Of a stretch of DNA of 64,000 nt, positions 10,713 through 22,730 are shown piece after piece. The notes below the pieces were generated by a model. It was not told where the DNA came from. It searched no databases and worked only from the letters and a program-made list of their open reading frames with translations. Each line of letters begins with the position of its first letter. The first letter of the stretch is position 1. Source of the stretch: Laccaria trichodermophora (lineage: Eukaryota > Basidiomycota > Agaricomycetes > Agaricales > Hydnangiaceae); NCBI GenBank assembly GCA_018417955.1, contig JACTVC010000004.1, positions 2,604,001 through 2,668,000 on the forward strand. The letters run 5' to 3'. The position numbers and the translations under genes are program-made.

Positions 10713-11345
10713 GGGGGCAACATTGGTGTTGGTGGTGTGTGTGCCTGTTTCAAGGGCATTGGGGGTGGTGTTGGTGGTGTGTGTGTCTGTTTTGTCCATT
10801 TTGAGGGCATTGGGGGTGATGTTGGTGGTGTGCGTGCCCATTTCGAGGGTGTTGGGAATGTTGTTGGTGGTGCGTGTGCCTGTTTCAAGAGTGTTGGGGG
10901 TGATGTTGGTGGTGCACATGCCCATTTCGAGGGTGTTGGTGGTGCGCATGCCTGTTTTGAGGGTGTTGGTGGTGATGTTGGTGGTGCGTGTGCCTGTTTC
11001 AATGGTGTTGGTGGTGTGTGTGCCTGTTTCGAGGGTGTTGGGGGTGATGGTATTGGCAGTGAGGGCGTTGGATGTGTCTTGGTCATTGCGGATGCTGCCG
11101 ACACTGTTGCCTCCTTCGTCGTTGTTGGCTTCGTGGTCGTGGTGGTTGTCGGCATTGTTGTTGTTGTTGTTGGCATTGTCTTCATCATCATCGTCGTTGG
11201 CGCTGTTGTCATTGTCGCTGTGCAATCTGTCGTGGGTGGTTTGCTTGACCTTGCTGCTTTGGGCTCTTGCTGCATCCGAGCGGCATTGCTGTCCAACAAC
11301 GGGCTCAGGTGGGGGACGTGGGTGGCATTTGTTGAACAAGCACAC
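10709..11345 (-). CDS. Possible 5' exon: Asn/Asp-rich then Thr-Asn-repeat protein segment
   Basis: This minus-strand frame starts with MCLFNKCHPRPPPEPVVG, passes a run rich in Asn and Asp (about residues 50-80) and ends in 11- to 14-residue repeats of the type TTNITPNTLETGT. It reads into a splice-donor-like CCCAGAG/GTAAGTAA at about 10708. A 33/42-base minisatellite keeps all three minus frames and two plus frames open, so an open frame alone is weak evidence. It could be the N-terminal exon of the 9093-10485 gene, or only the GT-rich array of a degraded B-family element. Confidence 0.3.
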
Positions 11346-12387
11346 ATGGGGGGTGCAATGGACACCCCACTCTCCTCGAGAATATGCTTGGCCCTATGAA
11401 AGGGTGTAGGTGAGGAGGAAGGGGGTTAGCAGGGTGCACACACCTAGTGAGATGGCCAGGAGGGCCTGCTGCATCAGCGGCAGTGTCGTCCTGTGCGTGT
11501 TCGCGGCCGTTTTGCTAAAACGACGTGAGGAGGGAGTGGTGACATGGGGCAACGATGTACTGTGCACGTTTGGTGCCCTTTCCCTTCCCCTTTACTGCCT
11601 TTTTCTCCTTCCTCGTTGCTTTCGCGTCATCATCAACATCCTCCGTTGTCTCGTTGGTGGTCAATTTCGGTTTTTTGTTCGATTTGTCAGCCCTGGATTC
11701 CACATGTTTGTGTTTTTCAGTTGCTGGGGCTTGATGTTGAAGCCCACTACAGTTGCGGGGCTCGTTGGAGTGGGTATTGGCAGGCATGGTGTAGAGCAAT
11801 GGTGTGTGATGTATTGCAATGGGCATGGATCAAAGATGACATTGTCATGGTGTCGTTGATGGAGTGTGGAAGGTTGTGGGTTGAGGGTTATGCAAATTTC
11901 CCACTTGTGGAACTTGCCGGTGTCCTTTCTGGGAAGAGGTCAGCTGGTTGGTATGTAGGGTATATAATATATACCTATAATAAAGCCATTGTAATGTAGC
12001 TGGTAGAGCACTTGTGTCTGTAATATGCTACTGTGTCCATAATGTTGAGGGTTCAATTCTCATAGTTGCACTTTTTTTTAATATTATACAATAACAACAA
12101 CAGTGACAAACTACGGTCCTACTGGACTCCTAGTGCTCAGAAATACCTACTGGACTCCTACTGGACTCCACTATACCCATTCCTTAGGAATCCACAATTC
12201 CTTGTGATTTGGGACCATTCCAGTAGGAATTTACTAGGACTCCACTAGGACTCCACTAGGACTGGGACACAAAATTTGTATGGTGATCAGCCAACATAAA
12301 AATTGTCCCAGTCCTAGTCCAGTCCAGTAGGAATCTGGGAGTCCAGTAGGAGTCTGGTAGGAATAGGTGGAGGAGTGTAAAGAGCTC
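10715..12387 (+). mobile_element. Partial B-family element E (right end only)
   Basis: The right end reads GGAGTGTAAAGAGCTC at about 12372-12387, matching the GGTAAAGACCTC end of B1. Inward of it are an array of TACTGGACTCC and its inverse (12115-12365), a tRNA-like segment (11990-12080) followed by ATAACAACAACA, and GTTG/GTCG-rich repeats (10715-11560), in the same order as B1. I could not find a left end, so the element is probably truncated or rearranged. The left limit given is only where repeats begin. Confidence 0.5.
11990..12080 (+). ncRNA. tRNA-like segment (possible SINE head or Pol III unit)
   Basis: TAGCTGGTAGAGCAC resembles a D-arm/A-box lacking a few bases, and GGGTTCAATTCTC about 45 bases later resembles a B-box/T-arm. 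A run of eight T follows, a possible Pol III stop. The acceptor stem does not pair convincingly, so this is not called as a functional tRNA. A diverged equivalent sits at the same place in B1. Confidence 0.4.
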
Positions 12388-12519
12388 TGGAAGGTTTTGA
12401 TGTGCAATCATCCAGGGTCTGAATGTTTTCTTAGCTAAAGGCCAAGCCAGGGCCAGCATCAGCATCAGGATTGGACAATCAAAACAATCAGCCAACTCTG
12501 AGTGTGGCTATAGTTCAAT

Positions 12520-12560
12520 TTGTTGTTTTCCAACTGAGCTATGCCCCCCATCAAATAAAG
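12520..12560 (-). other. tRNA D-arm-like remnant next to W1
   Basis: The minus strand reads GGGGGGCATAGCTCAGTTGG, very close to a tRNA 5' half (A box), but without an anticodon arm or B box. The same remnant lies next to W2 at 43873-43885, on the same side of the pseudogene. Confidence 0.4.
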
Positions 12561-12799
12561 TTATTGAAGATTGCAATATGATGATGGGGTGATAGGAAAC
12601 ATTAACATTTGCAACCTGCAAGGTGCATGCTGAAGGCAATGAAGGTAAGTTGCAAGGAATGTCATACTAAAAAAAAAAAGCATACATAAGAATACATCAA
12701 TCCTCCATCCATCCAGTATATATAATTAGGAAGCAGTCACGAAGGGTATATCTAACAGATCCAGGATAAATAGAGGATGGGACACCTGAAAAAAATATA

Positions 12800-14110
12800 C
12801 ATTGTATGCACTCACATCCCATCTCCACCTCCACCTCCATCCCCTACCCAACCCTCATCACCCTGCCTAGCCAAGAATGCACTGAAATCCATAGACATCT
12901 TTCCCCCCCCCCCCTCCAAAGCCAGTCAGTGGGAATCTGCCACCACCAATCTGACCAACCGGGAATCCTGCACCTTCAAATGGTCCAGCCTCTCAAACAG
13001 GCAAATCATCACCAAACCCCTATCCCTGCTCAACAGTACTTGGACTAACAATCTGTGCCTAAGTGTCACTGAATGCAGGTGAGGAAGGTGATGTAAGGGA
13101 GGGTGATTGGGAGGATGTGTTAGACCTTGATCTGGATTGGGATGTTGAAGATTGTTTGGATTTTTATTTGGACTTGGGGCCGCCAGGGGTTGAGGTTGGG
13201 GAGGAAGGGTTGATTGAGGTCAGTCAGATGCAGATGCAGATGTACAGCTCAACAAAGAGCAATTACAATGTGAATCTGAGGTCAAATGAGTGCCACTCAT
13301 TGACTTTGCATTTTTGCGCACATAGAGGCTTCTGTTGAGATCTGCTTTTTTGTGGTCTTCCTCCACTGCTGCTGTTGGAGGAGGAGGGGCAGATACAAAG
13401 TGTCCAAAGCCTTCCCTCAATTGTTGGGATTGAGAGTGAGACTGGGAATGAGACCCAGACGAAGACATTGCCATAGTCCCCCCAGCAGCTCCAGCACCAC
13501 TAGGATGCTTCAGCAACACCAACCCACCACTCCCTTGAAACCCCTCAAACTCCTCCCCTCACCAACCACACTGGCCTCCACAAACCTCTTCATCTCCTTC
13601 CTCACCTTCCTCCATTGTCCCCTCTCTTCTTTTTCCTTGAGATGCTTGGCCTCCACTTCAGCTGCTTCAGTAGCTTTGGAGATGGAGATAGACTGGATGG
13701 TGGATATATCTAGCAGAGCGGTGTTGGGATTGAATGTTTGGGTTGTGAGGGTTGTTGTGGGCATGCTGCCACCCCTGCTGCTGCTGCTGTGGTGATGGCA
13801 GAATAAAGGAGCATTGTCATCATCAGCATCGGGTGGGAGTTGGATGGGAGGTGGTCAGCCAATGAGGTCGAATCTGAACAGGGTTATTCTCCTAGGCTTC
13901 CCATTCGCCTTGGACTTGCATTTTTGTCTCCCCCTTCTGCTTCCTCTGCCAGGGTTCGAACGCAAAGACAACATCTCCACATGTTCATTATCTGACAAGT
14001 CCACTAGGAGACCTTGTAGCTCGTCAGGACATGCACAGGGGATATGGTTGACAGCAGGGTTGTACTGTTCTTCCCCTCCTGATGTCGAGTTGGGTTGTTG
14101 ATTGCACCTT
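12800..14110 (-). pseudogene. W1: decayed Ser/Glu-rich protein gene (repeat family W)
   Basis: Minus-strand coding remnants occur in order. An N-terminal part at about 14100-13860 contains NHIPCACPDELQGLLVDL and NGKPRRITLFRFD; a helical, Lys/Glu-rich part lies at 13764-13510 (KATEAAEVEAKHLKEKEE); and a Ser-rich part at 13522-13220 (GSHSQSHSQSQQLREGFG, then DLNRSLYVRKNAKS). Frameshifts near 13510 and 13860 and stops after 13160 break it. A second diverged copy, W2, lies at 43870-44740. I do not recognise the family. Two copies with the same flanks suggest that the gene moved or was duplicated as part of a repeat. Confidence 0.55.
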
Positions 14111-15824
14111 AAAAGAGGGACAATCAGGCAGCTAAGCAAAGCCCTTGATGGATTCTGTGACAAAGTAATCATTTTTGCACCAGTTATGTAATCACAACAA
14201 ACCAATGGAAATTTTTTTATTGTGACCATATGTCTGCCAATTGTTCAAAGGGGGCTGACAGAGAAAAAACAATTAATGTGCTTATTGTTTAAATTTGCCC
14301 ACAACCACTTCAGTCACCCATTTTAGGGTACCTATGAGGTACATCAATTCCTTGATTTAGGGTACCTTGAGGGTACCCATTCCAGGGTGGTATATGAGCT
14401 CAATACCAATACCATGGTACCATGGAATGGAAAACCCATACCATATCCCACTCATACCAATACCATGTTACCATACCATACCATGTCATCTCATACCATA
14501 CCATACCATCATACCAAAGCTGACAAAGGGTGTCTGGGGTCCTTTTTCAAAATATATAAATTATTTCCACAGGCTGCAATACTGGTCCATTGGGTGCCAT
14601 TTTTTGTGGAAGGGTTCTTCAGGTTTTTGCTGAGGTATTAAGCTACAAAAGGAGGCAATATAGTAAACTTAATCCTTTGAAAATTAGTTCAATTGAGCTT
14701 GATCCCAGATTTTGGCATGCATAATACTGGATCCATTGTGGTGATGTGGTATTTGAGAAGCAAGACAACAAGAAATTGTGTGTATTATCTATCAGTCTTA
14801 AACACTACATAATACCATCCATTTCAAAAGCTTGGACTTGAGCTAGATTAATATCCAACAGGTTGGACTAGAATATGCACTTCAATAATCAACTACATTA
14901 AGTACCACTCCACATACAATTAATTTTAAAAGCATGCAATTTGGTGTGCAAAAAGTGCAATGTTGTTTCTGAATGAAGTTCATACAGAGTAGTATTTTTG
15001 CTCAAATTTTATCTTCTTGGAATTGACAGGTATATGAGAAGCTGATCTAAAGTTTAAGAAAAAGATCCCCAACAAAACACTGAGATTTGATTGATATATT
15101 AGACTGGTTATGAAAAAAAGTCAGTTCATTTGAGTTGCGACTTGGCCACCAGCTAAGCATGAATAACTCAATGAAAACTTGATACATTTTAAGTTCTTCT
15201 TCCAATAATTTAGATCTACTTCCTATCAATCTGGAGACTTAAAGAACATAAAATCTGATCACCTTGCTTTAGCTAGGTCTCCCAGCTTCACATTCCTAAG
15301 CAAATGTTGAGACCAAACATGTCACTCTTCCACAAACATGGTGCAAATAATACAGCTTCCTGGATGTCATATTTTTCAAGATTGGAACAAACATCTCACT
15401 CTTCTGCAAACATGGCACAAATAATAGGACATTCTGGAGGTCATATTGTTGATATGGGACCAAACACTCCACTCTTCTGCAAACATGGTCTAAACATTCT
15501 ACCACCCACCGCTGTGAGGAGTCAGCTGAAGGACAGGCAATGAGCAGCAGCCTCTTGACAAGCTATGAAGGAACAAAAAAATAAAAGGAAAAGATTCTGC
15601 TAACTTAAGATAAACAATGGGTGATGGGAACAGCTGAAATGATTAATGCATTTTGTAAGTTTTTTGTTGGGTGAAGCTGAGGGTGTACTAAGAACCCTTA
15701 CTAACATATTTAAAATACAGAAGCGAGGTGTTTGTTGACAAAGTCAACCTCTAGTTAATAATTGTGCTCTATATAGACCAAACAAAAGAGAATCAGCTAA
15801 AAAATGCAAGAACACTAATACCAT

Positions 15825-16145
15825 ATGGTATGGTATCCACAGCATACCATACCATACCACATACCATACATACCATACCATACCTGTCATACCATACCAT
15901 ACCTGTCATACCATACCATACTTGTCATACCATACCATGGTCATACCATACCATACCGCCATACCATGCTATACCTGTCATACCATGGTATAACTATGGT
16001 ATGGTATGGTGCAACTGGTATGGTATGGTGTGGTATGATCATGGTATGGTATGACTATGGTTGGTATGGTATGGTATGACCATGGTATAGCATGGCATGA
16101 CCATGGTATGGTGTAGCATGGTATGGCGGTATGGTATGGTCATAC
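15825..16145. repeat. TACCATACC microsatellite with internal strand switch
   Basis: The plus strand reads ATACCATACC up to about 15985 and then GGTATGGTAT to 16145, so the array is one large palindrome. Confidence 0.85.
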
Positions 16146-16289
16146 CATAGCTTTGCAGGATTTCTGCTAAGTTAGTTCAGCTGTTCCAGATGACAACTTA
16201 TTCCTGTGAGTTCCTTACAACATTCCACTCTGACCAAATCAATTTGGTGTATATTTGATAGCTACATAAAACTTATTTACTACAAGTGT

Positions 16290-16660
16290 TTCAAAGGGAA
16301 TAGGGAGGTAGAAGGGATGGGGGATGTTAAAGGGAAGGAAGGGATGTTGAAAGGAAGGGGGAATGTTAAAGGAAATGGGGTGCAGGGAACATGTTGATGG
16401 GAAGGGGGATGTTAATGGGAAGGGGGATGTTGATGGGAGAGGGGATGTTGAAGAGAGGGGAAGGGGGATGTTAAGGGGAAGGGGTAGAGAAAGGGGATGT
16501 TAAAAGGGGAAGGGGTATGTTAAGGGGAAGGGGTATGTTAAGGGGAAGGGGGAGGTTGAAGGGAAGGGGGAAGGTTAAAGGGAAGGGGGTGTAGGGAAGA
16601 TGTTGAAGGAAAGGGGAATGGGAATGGGAATGGGGATGTGGAAGAGGAGGGGGATGTTGA
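16290..16660 (+). repeat. Polypurine G-run array of U1
   Basis: Units GGGGGATGTTAAAGGGAA and similar repeat about every 18-30 bases. Regular runs of 3-5 G with short gaps make G-quadruplexes likely on this strand. Confidence 0.8.
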
Positions 16661-17112
16661 AGGGAAGAGGGACAGCGGCAAGCCTCGTCGCCGTTGGTGC
16701 GGGGCCCTCGTTCGTTGTCGCCCCGCAATAGCATCGTATCGTCGTCAGGTGTGTTGTATCGTTGTTGTGTGCATCGTATCATTGTTGTGTGTGTTGACGT
16801 CGCGTCATTGTCCCAGGTTGTTGTTGTCGCGTCGCATGTCGTCATCCCGTCGGCGTTGCATGTCCTGGGCGCATTCCACGTTGTCCGGTGCTGTGTCTGG
16901 GCTGCAGGCAGGGGTGGGTAGTGGTGAGCCTCGTCGCTATCCATGGGTCGTGGTGCCGTGTGTGGTGTGTGTTGTTGTCATGTCGGTGTCGCATGTGCTG
17001 GTCACGTCGTTATTCTGCGTTGTGTCGTCGTCCCGTGTCCTGTCTCTCAGCGAGGTGGGTTGGGAAGAAGGTGGGACGGGGGTGCTTACCGGGGTGTTCT
17101 AGAACAAAACAT

Positions 17113-17180
17113 ACGACAAACGACGAATTTCAATTTGTCGTTTGTCGTTTGATTGCCACGTCACTGTCGGTGACGTGGCA
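17113..17180. other. Twin hairpins in U1
   Basis: Positions 17113-17148 pair ACGACAAACGACGAAT with an ATTTGTCGTTTGTCGT arm (one mismatch). Positions 17154-17164 (TGCCACGTCAC) pair perfectly with 17170-17180 (GTGACGTGGCA) around a 5-base loop. Both recur in U3, and their counterparts in B2. Confidence 0.85.
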
Positions 17181-17719
17181 CCGGGCTTCTGTGTTACAGA
17201 TGTGAGTGGGTGAAGCTGAGGTGAGTTGCTCACCTCGGCTCGTTGTCACCTGCATCCATTCATAGGCCTCGCGTCGTTCCCCTTTGTTTGTTTTGGGCCT
17301 TTGGCAGTCGTTTAGGCGAGGGGAGTGGGCGCTCGTCGTCATTGTGGGCGCTCGTCGCCATTCGTCGATGGGCGTTCGTCGCCGTTCGTCGGTGATGGGT
17401 TGTGGGTGCTCGTCGCCGTTGGTGATGGGCGTTCATTGACGGGGTGCTGGGCCCTCGTTTCCGTCCTACGGTGGTGCTGGGCATTTGTTCATGGTGGTGG
17501 CTGGCGGCGTGGTTGGTATATTTGCTGATGGTGGAGGTTGGCGTCTGGTTGGCATCGTGGTTGGTATTTGGCGTGTGGTGGTGGTCGTGGGTTGAAGAGA
17601 GAAACCACGTCACATGTTGTGACATTGGCATAACGTTGAGAAGTGCACGTGAAAGCCCATGATGCCTGGACTTTCGGCTGTAGCCTCTTATTTGTCTGTG
17701 TTGTACTAATAACAAATTA

Positions 17720-19126
17720 TCATCTGTTCTCCATCCATCTCATTTTTGATGGGGGAATCTCTGGAATGCATGCTTAGACATTACAGTAACTATAATATAT
17801 TTCTAGTGTGTTATATTACACCAAGGAAGACAGAAAAACTCAAAATGAACTGTAGATGCTCATTTCGAAGTTTGTTTACATATATTTACCAACAGCTTCC
17901 ACACGAGCGAGACTACAAAAAAAATTGTGGTCTCCTCTTTTTCCATTAGAAAACTTTGTAGTCTCCGCTTTCTGAGACTACAAATTTTGTAGTCTCTGCT
18001 TTTTTCTTTAGAAAAGTTTAAGGGTTACCTACTGAAATTGATCATGAAGATCAGATATATAGCATACAGTGAGATGTCAAAGAATGCAAACCCTTCAATG
18101 TCATGCCCAAGTTATGTTTCACATCAGTGGTGTCCTATCCAAGTCCTATCTTTCCATTTGCCAGCCCCAGCCATTCTCTGGTCATATCTAGGCATGTCTG
18201 CCAACCATATTTAACCCTCTGCATATGGTCTCTCTGAAGAGTTTGAAGTCTCTGACATCCTGTCTCATTTGCCACTATGCAACCCTTTCCAATAGTCAGT
18301 CTTGACTATAATTCTCTGCAAGGTACAAAGACTGAATGATGGAGGGCTTTTTGTATAAAGTCAACTTCTTTATTTTCATGTACCTACACAGTCAAGGATA
18401 TCATTGTAGTCTAAAAAATCGGACACTACAAACTTTGCTAATGAAAAAGCAAGACACTACAAACATTTGTAGTCTGGAAAAGTGGACACTATAAACTTTT
18501 GTAGTCTACACTACAAAGTTTTGTAGTCTAAAAAAGCGGACAGTACAAAGTTTTGTAGTCTTAAAAAGCGGACACTACGAATTTTTGTAGTCTTAAAAAG
18601 CGGACACTACCAATTTTTGTAGTCTTAAAAAGCGGACACTACCAATTTTTGTAGTCTTAAAAAGCAGACACTACCAATTTTTGTACCCTTAAAAGATACC
18701 TCGATAGCTGTAAAAAACCGTACACTACGAACTTTTGTAGTCTAGAAAAACGGACACTACAAACTTTTGTAATAGACACTACAAATTTTTTGAAGGCGAT
18801 TAGTAAATATATGTAAATAAATGCTCAAATGAGCATGTCTGGTAGATTTTCGGCTTTTCTAATTTCCTCTGCTCGATATAACACAAAGTAAAAATAGATT
18901 AGGGTCCCTATAATATTTAAGCATATCTCCCATCAATTTCCCCATCACAAACATGCAGGCATTGGATGGATGCGAGAGGATGGGTTTGGATGACAATTGG
19001 GCAATAGCATTCGTTCTAAACAAAGCCAAATATGAGGCTACAACTTTTGTAGGGGACACTACAAAAGTCAACGGGCAATACAAACTATTGTAATAGAAAA
19101 AAGGGCACACTACATTTGCCTATTTA
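17720..19126. repeat. Inverted-repeat element V, left arm
   Basis: Positions 18035-18400 return inverted at 22370-22715. Arrays of ACTACAAA..TTTGTAGTC units (17930-18010 and 18400-18790) match the inverted array at 22005-22340. A further internal inversion pairs 17740-17925 with 18790-18960. Each GTAGTC unit is a short hairpin. No gene is recognisable. Confidence 0.65.
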
Positions 19127-22000
19127 CACTTCAGTCACCCATTTTAGGGTACCTATGAGGTACATCAATTCCTTGATTTAGGGTACCTTGAGGGTACCCA
19201 TTCCGGGGTGGTATATGAGCTTGATACCAATACCATGGTACCATGGAATGGAAAACCCATACCATATCCCACTCATACCAATACCATGTTACCATACCAT
19301 ACCATGTCATCTCATACCATACCAAATGATCTCATACCATACCATACCATCATACCAAAGCTGACAAAGGGTGTCTGGGGTCCTTTTTCAAAATATATAA
19401 ATTATTTCTGCAGGCTGCAATACTGGTCCATTGGGTGCCATCTTTTGTGGAAAGGTTCTTCAGGTTTTTGTTGAGATTATAAGCTACAAGTGGAGGTGAG
19501 ATAGTAATTCCATTCTTTGGAAATCAGTTCTATTGAGCTTTATCCCAGGTTTTGTCATGCATGAAAAGCCATTTAATGTTATATATCCTTCCCATTTCTT
19601 TCAATTAGAACAATATTCATTACAAACAAACTGTGATGATGTGGTCTTTGAGAAGCAAAGAAGACAAGACATTTTGTGTACTTTAACAACACCAAGTACC
19701 ACTCCACATATAACTCACTTCAAAGGCAGCATTTTTATATTGGCCACTACTGGCTGAACCTCAATAACTCAATGAGAACTTAATACTTTTTACATTCTTT
19801 TTCTAAGGATTTAGATCTACTCCCTATCTATCTGGAGATTTTCAGAACAAAAAATTGAATAATAAATGTACTCTATACAAGCAAAATTGAGGAAGAATCA
19901 CCTAAAAAACATGGCACTAATAGCATATGGTATGGTCCATGGTATAATATTATTACATCCCATAGTCATACCAAACCTGTCATACCATACCTGTCATACC
20001 ATACCATGTTCATACCATACCATACATACCATACCATACATGTCATACCATACCATGTTCATACCACATGTCATACAATACCATACCATACATGTCATAC
20101 CATACCATGTTCATACCATACCTGTCATACCATACCATACCATACATGTCATACCATACCATGTTCATACCATACCTGTCATACCATACCATACCATACA
20201 TACCATACCATACCATGCTCATACCATACCTGTCATACATACCATACCATACCATACCATACATGCCATACCATACCTACCATGGTCATACCATACCTTG
20301 GCAGGATTTCTCCTAAGTTATTTCAGCTGTTTCAGAGACTTAAGCTGATAGCCTACCCCTTAGAATTCCTTATGACATTCCAATCTGAACAGGTAAGATA
20401 GATGTGTATTTATTAGCTACATGAAATCTATTTTACATTATTTTACATCAAAGGGAATAGGGAGGTAGAAGGGAAGGGGGATGTTCAAGGGAAGGGGTAA
20501 GTTGAAGGGAAGAGGGAGGGGGATGTAGGGAAGATGTTGAAGGGAAGAGGGAGGGGGGTGTAGGGAAGATGTTGAAGGGAACACCTAGGGGGAGGGAGGG
20601 AAGAGGGAAGGGATGGAGGAAGGGATGGAGGCAGGCAGGCAGGCAGGCAGGGAGAAAAGAGGGATGGGGGGAGGGAGAAAAGAGGGATGGGGGGAGGGAA
20701 GAGGGATGGGAGTAGGGAAGAGGGATAGGGGGAGGGAAGAGGGGTGGAGGGAAGAGGGATTGAGAGGGAAGAGGGAGGGAGGGAAAAGGGTGAAAAGGGA
20801 GAGAGAGGGAGGGAAGAGGGAGGGAGGTAGGGGGGGATGGAGAGAGGGATGTGGGGAGGGAGGGAGAGAGGGAGGGAGGGAAGAGGGATGGGGAAAGGGA
20901 AAAGAGGGAGGGAGGGAGGGAAGAGAGATGGGAAAGGGAAAAGGGAGTGAGGGAGGGGGGAGGGTGTGGTGTGTGCCGTTCGTGTGTGGTGGACGTGCGC
21001 CCTTATCGCCATTCGTGTGTGGTGCTTGTGGGTGCTCGTCGCCATTCATGGTGGTGGGCACTCGGCTGGTTGTCATCGTCATCGATGTCGTTGTCTGTCG
21101 TTGTCTGTCATCGTTGTCCATTGTTGTTGTCCGTTGTTGTCGTCTATTGTTGTCGTACAGCGTCGTCGTCCGTCATCTATCGTCGTCGTACAGCGTCGTC
21201 GTCCATTGTCTATCATCATCGTACGACGTTGTCGTCCGTTGTCCATTGTTGTTGTTGTCCGTCGTTTGTCGTCGTTGTGCGGCATCGTCATCTGTCGTCA
21301 TTGTGCGGCATCGTCGTTCAGCATCGTGGTCCATCCTTGTCATTCGTTGTAATCGTCGTCGTTGGGTCCTGTGTTGTTTTGTATGCGTGCGGTGTTGTGT
21401 CGTTTCACGACGTGAGGGTGGCCGCCTGTCACCTTCCCTTTGGGGGAGTGCTGATGTGGGGTGTGCGCACTGTCAACCGCCAGTGAGCGGTCGACGGCGG
21501 TGGTGTCGTGTTAGTTGGGTGGGTGGTGATAGAGGTGGGGTGTACATACCATCTGCAATATGAAACGACGACGATGACTAACGTCGTCGTCGTCGTCATC
21601 CCGTCACCGTTGTCATATGTTGATGATGGTGGTGGAGGGCATTCACAGTGGGTGGGCGCTCATCGCCGTTTCTTGACACCAGTGATGGGTGTTCGTTGAC
21701 GGGGTGCTCGGCCCTCGTTTCCGTTCGAGGATGGTGGGCAGTGGGCGTGGGCGCTCGCGAAGTGGTGGTGAGCGCTCATCGTCGTTTGTTGATGGTGGTG
21801 GATGGGCGCTGGTGGCCGGTTGTCGTTGCTGGGCCATCGTGTGGTCCTCGTGTGGTGCTGGGCCCTTGTTGCTGTTCGTTGTTGGTCGTGGTTGTTGGTC
21901 GTGGTGGTCATTGTCGGCGAATGTCGTGGTGGTTGTTGGGTGCAAGATGGCACGTCACAAAGTGTGACGTTAGTGTCTGTCCTCAAACAACAAACACACA
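19127..22000 (+). mobile_element. Satellite-carrying unit U2, at the centre of inverted repeat V
   Basis: The start CACTTCAGTCACCC and the following 350 bases nearly match U1. The module order is the same: CCATGGTACC array (19220-19360), unique region, TACCATACC array (19970-20300), polypurine array (20455-20960), GTCG-rich DNA (20960-21380), GCTCATCGCC repeats (21640-21940) and a hairpin ACGTCACAAAGTGTGACGT (21952-21970). The twin hairpin pair is missing or degraded near 21560-21600. Both flanks are V arms in inverse orientation, so U2 lies in the loop of V. Confidence 0.65.
20455..20960 (+). repeat. Polypurine GGGAGGG array of U2
   Basis: Nearly pure purine over 500 bases, with GGGAGGGAGGGA words and an AGGC run near 20630. 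This is the longest G-quadruplex-prone stretch in the window. Open frames of Gly/Arg/Glu (plus) and Pro/Leu/Ser (minus) are repeat translations. Confidence 0.85.
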
Positions 22001-22730
22001 CCTTTGTAATTTGTAGTGTCTATTACAAATTTGTAGTGCCCCCTTTTTTCTATTACAATAGTTTGTATTGCCTGTTAAAAGTTGTAGTCTCATATTTGTA
22101 GTCTCGTATAAGTTCGTAGTGTACAGTCAAATCTTTTAAGGCTACAAAAATTGGTAGTGTCTGCTTTTTTAGACTACAAAGTTTTGTAGTGTCCGCTTTT
22201 TTAGACTACAGAATTTGTAGTGTCTGCTTTTTAAGACTACAAAAGTTTATAGTGTCCGCTTTTCCAGACTACAAATATTTGTAGTGTCTTGCTTTTTCAT
22301 TAGCAAAGTTTGCAGTGTCTGATTTTTTTGACTACAATGATATCCTTGACTGTGTAGGTACATGAAAATAAAGAAGTTGACTTTATACAAAAAGCCCTCC
22401 ATCATTCAGCCTTTGTACCTTGCAGAGAATTATAGTCAAGACTGACTATTGGAAAGGGTTGCATAGTGGCAAATGAGACAGGATGTCAGAGACTTCAAAC
22501 TCTTCAGAGAGACCACGTGCAGAGATCATGTCAAGGTTGAATATGGTTGGCAGACATAGATCAGTGCCTAGATATGACCAGAGAATGGCTGGGGCTGCCA
22601 AATGGAAAGACAGAACACCACTGATGTGAAACATAACTTGGGCATGACATTGAAGGGTTTGCATTCTTTGACATCTCACTGTAAGCTATATATATAATAT
22701 CTGATCTTCATGATCAATTGTCAGTATGTA
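22000..22730. repeat. Inverted-repeat element V, right arm
   Basis: This is the reverse complement of 18035-18800: a GTAGTC array (22005-22340) then the TACCTTGCAGAGAATTATAG segment through 22715. It is shorter than the left arm. Confidence 0.7.

Larger units (their letters stand above)
14306..17710 (+). mobile_element. Satellite-carrying unit U1
   Basis: It begins CACTTCAGTCACCC, exactly like U2 (19127) and, inverted, U3 (27258). Modules in order are: GGTACC words; a CCATGGTACC array (14395-14515); a unique AT-rich region (14520-15825); a TACCATACC array that reverses orientation near 15990; a polypurine array (16290-16660); GTCG-rich DNA (16660-17100); twin hairpins (17113-17180); GCTCGTCGCC repeats (17330-17600); and an end near GGCTGTAGCCTCTTATTTG. 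U3 repeats this whole order in inverse. No transposase or clear TIR pair was found, so the mode of movement is unknown. Confidence 0.65.

Noticed and set aside
11990..12080. Functional tRNA gene
   Set aside because: The A-box region is short by several bases, the acceptor stem does not pair and no clear anticodon arm forms; kept only as tRNA-like.
17113..17180. Helitron 3' hairpin
   Set aside because: No CTRR end follows and no Rep/helicase gene is present.
20613..21563. 316-codon plus-strand frame rich in Gly, Arg, Glu, then Cys, Val, Ser
   Set aside because: It spans the polypurine and GTCG arrays, and its composition follows the repeats exactly.
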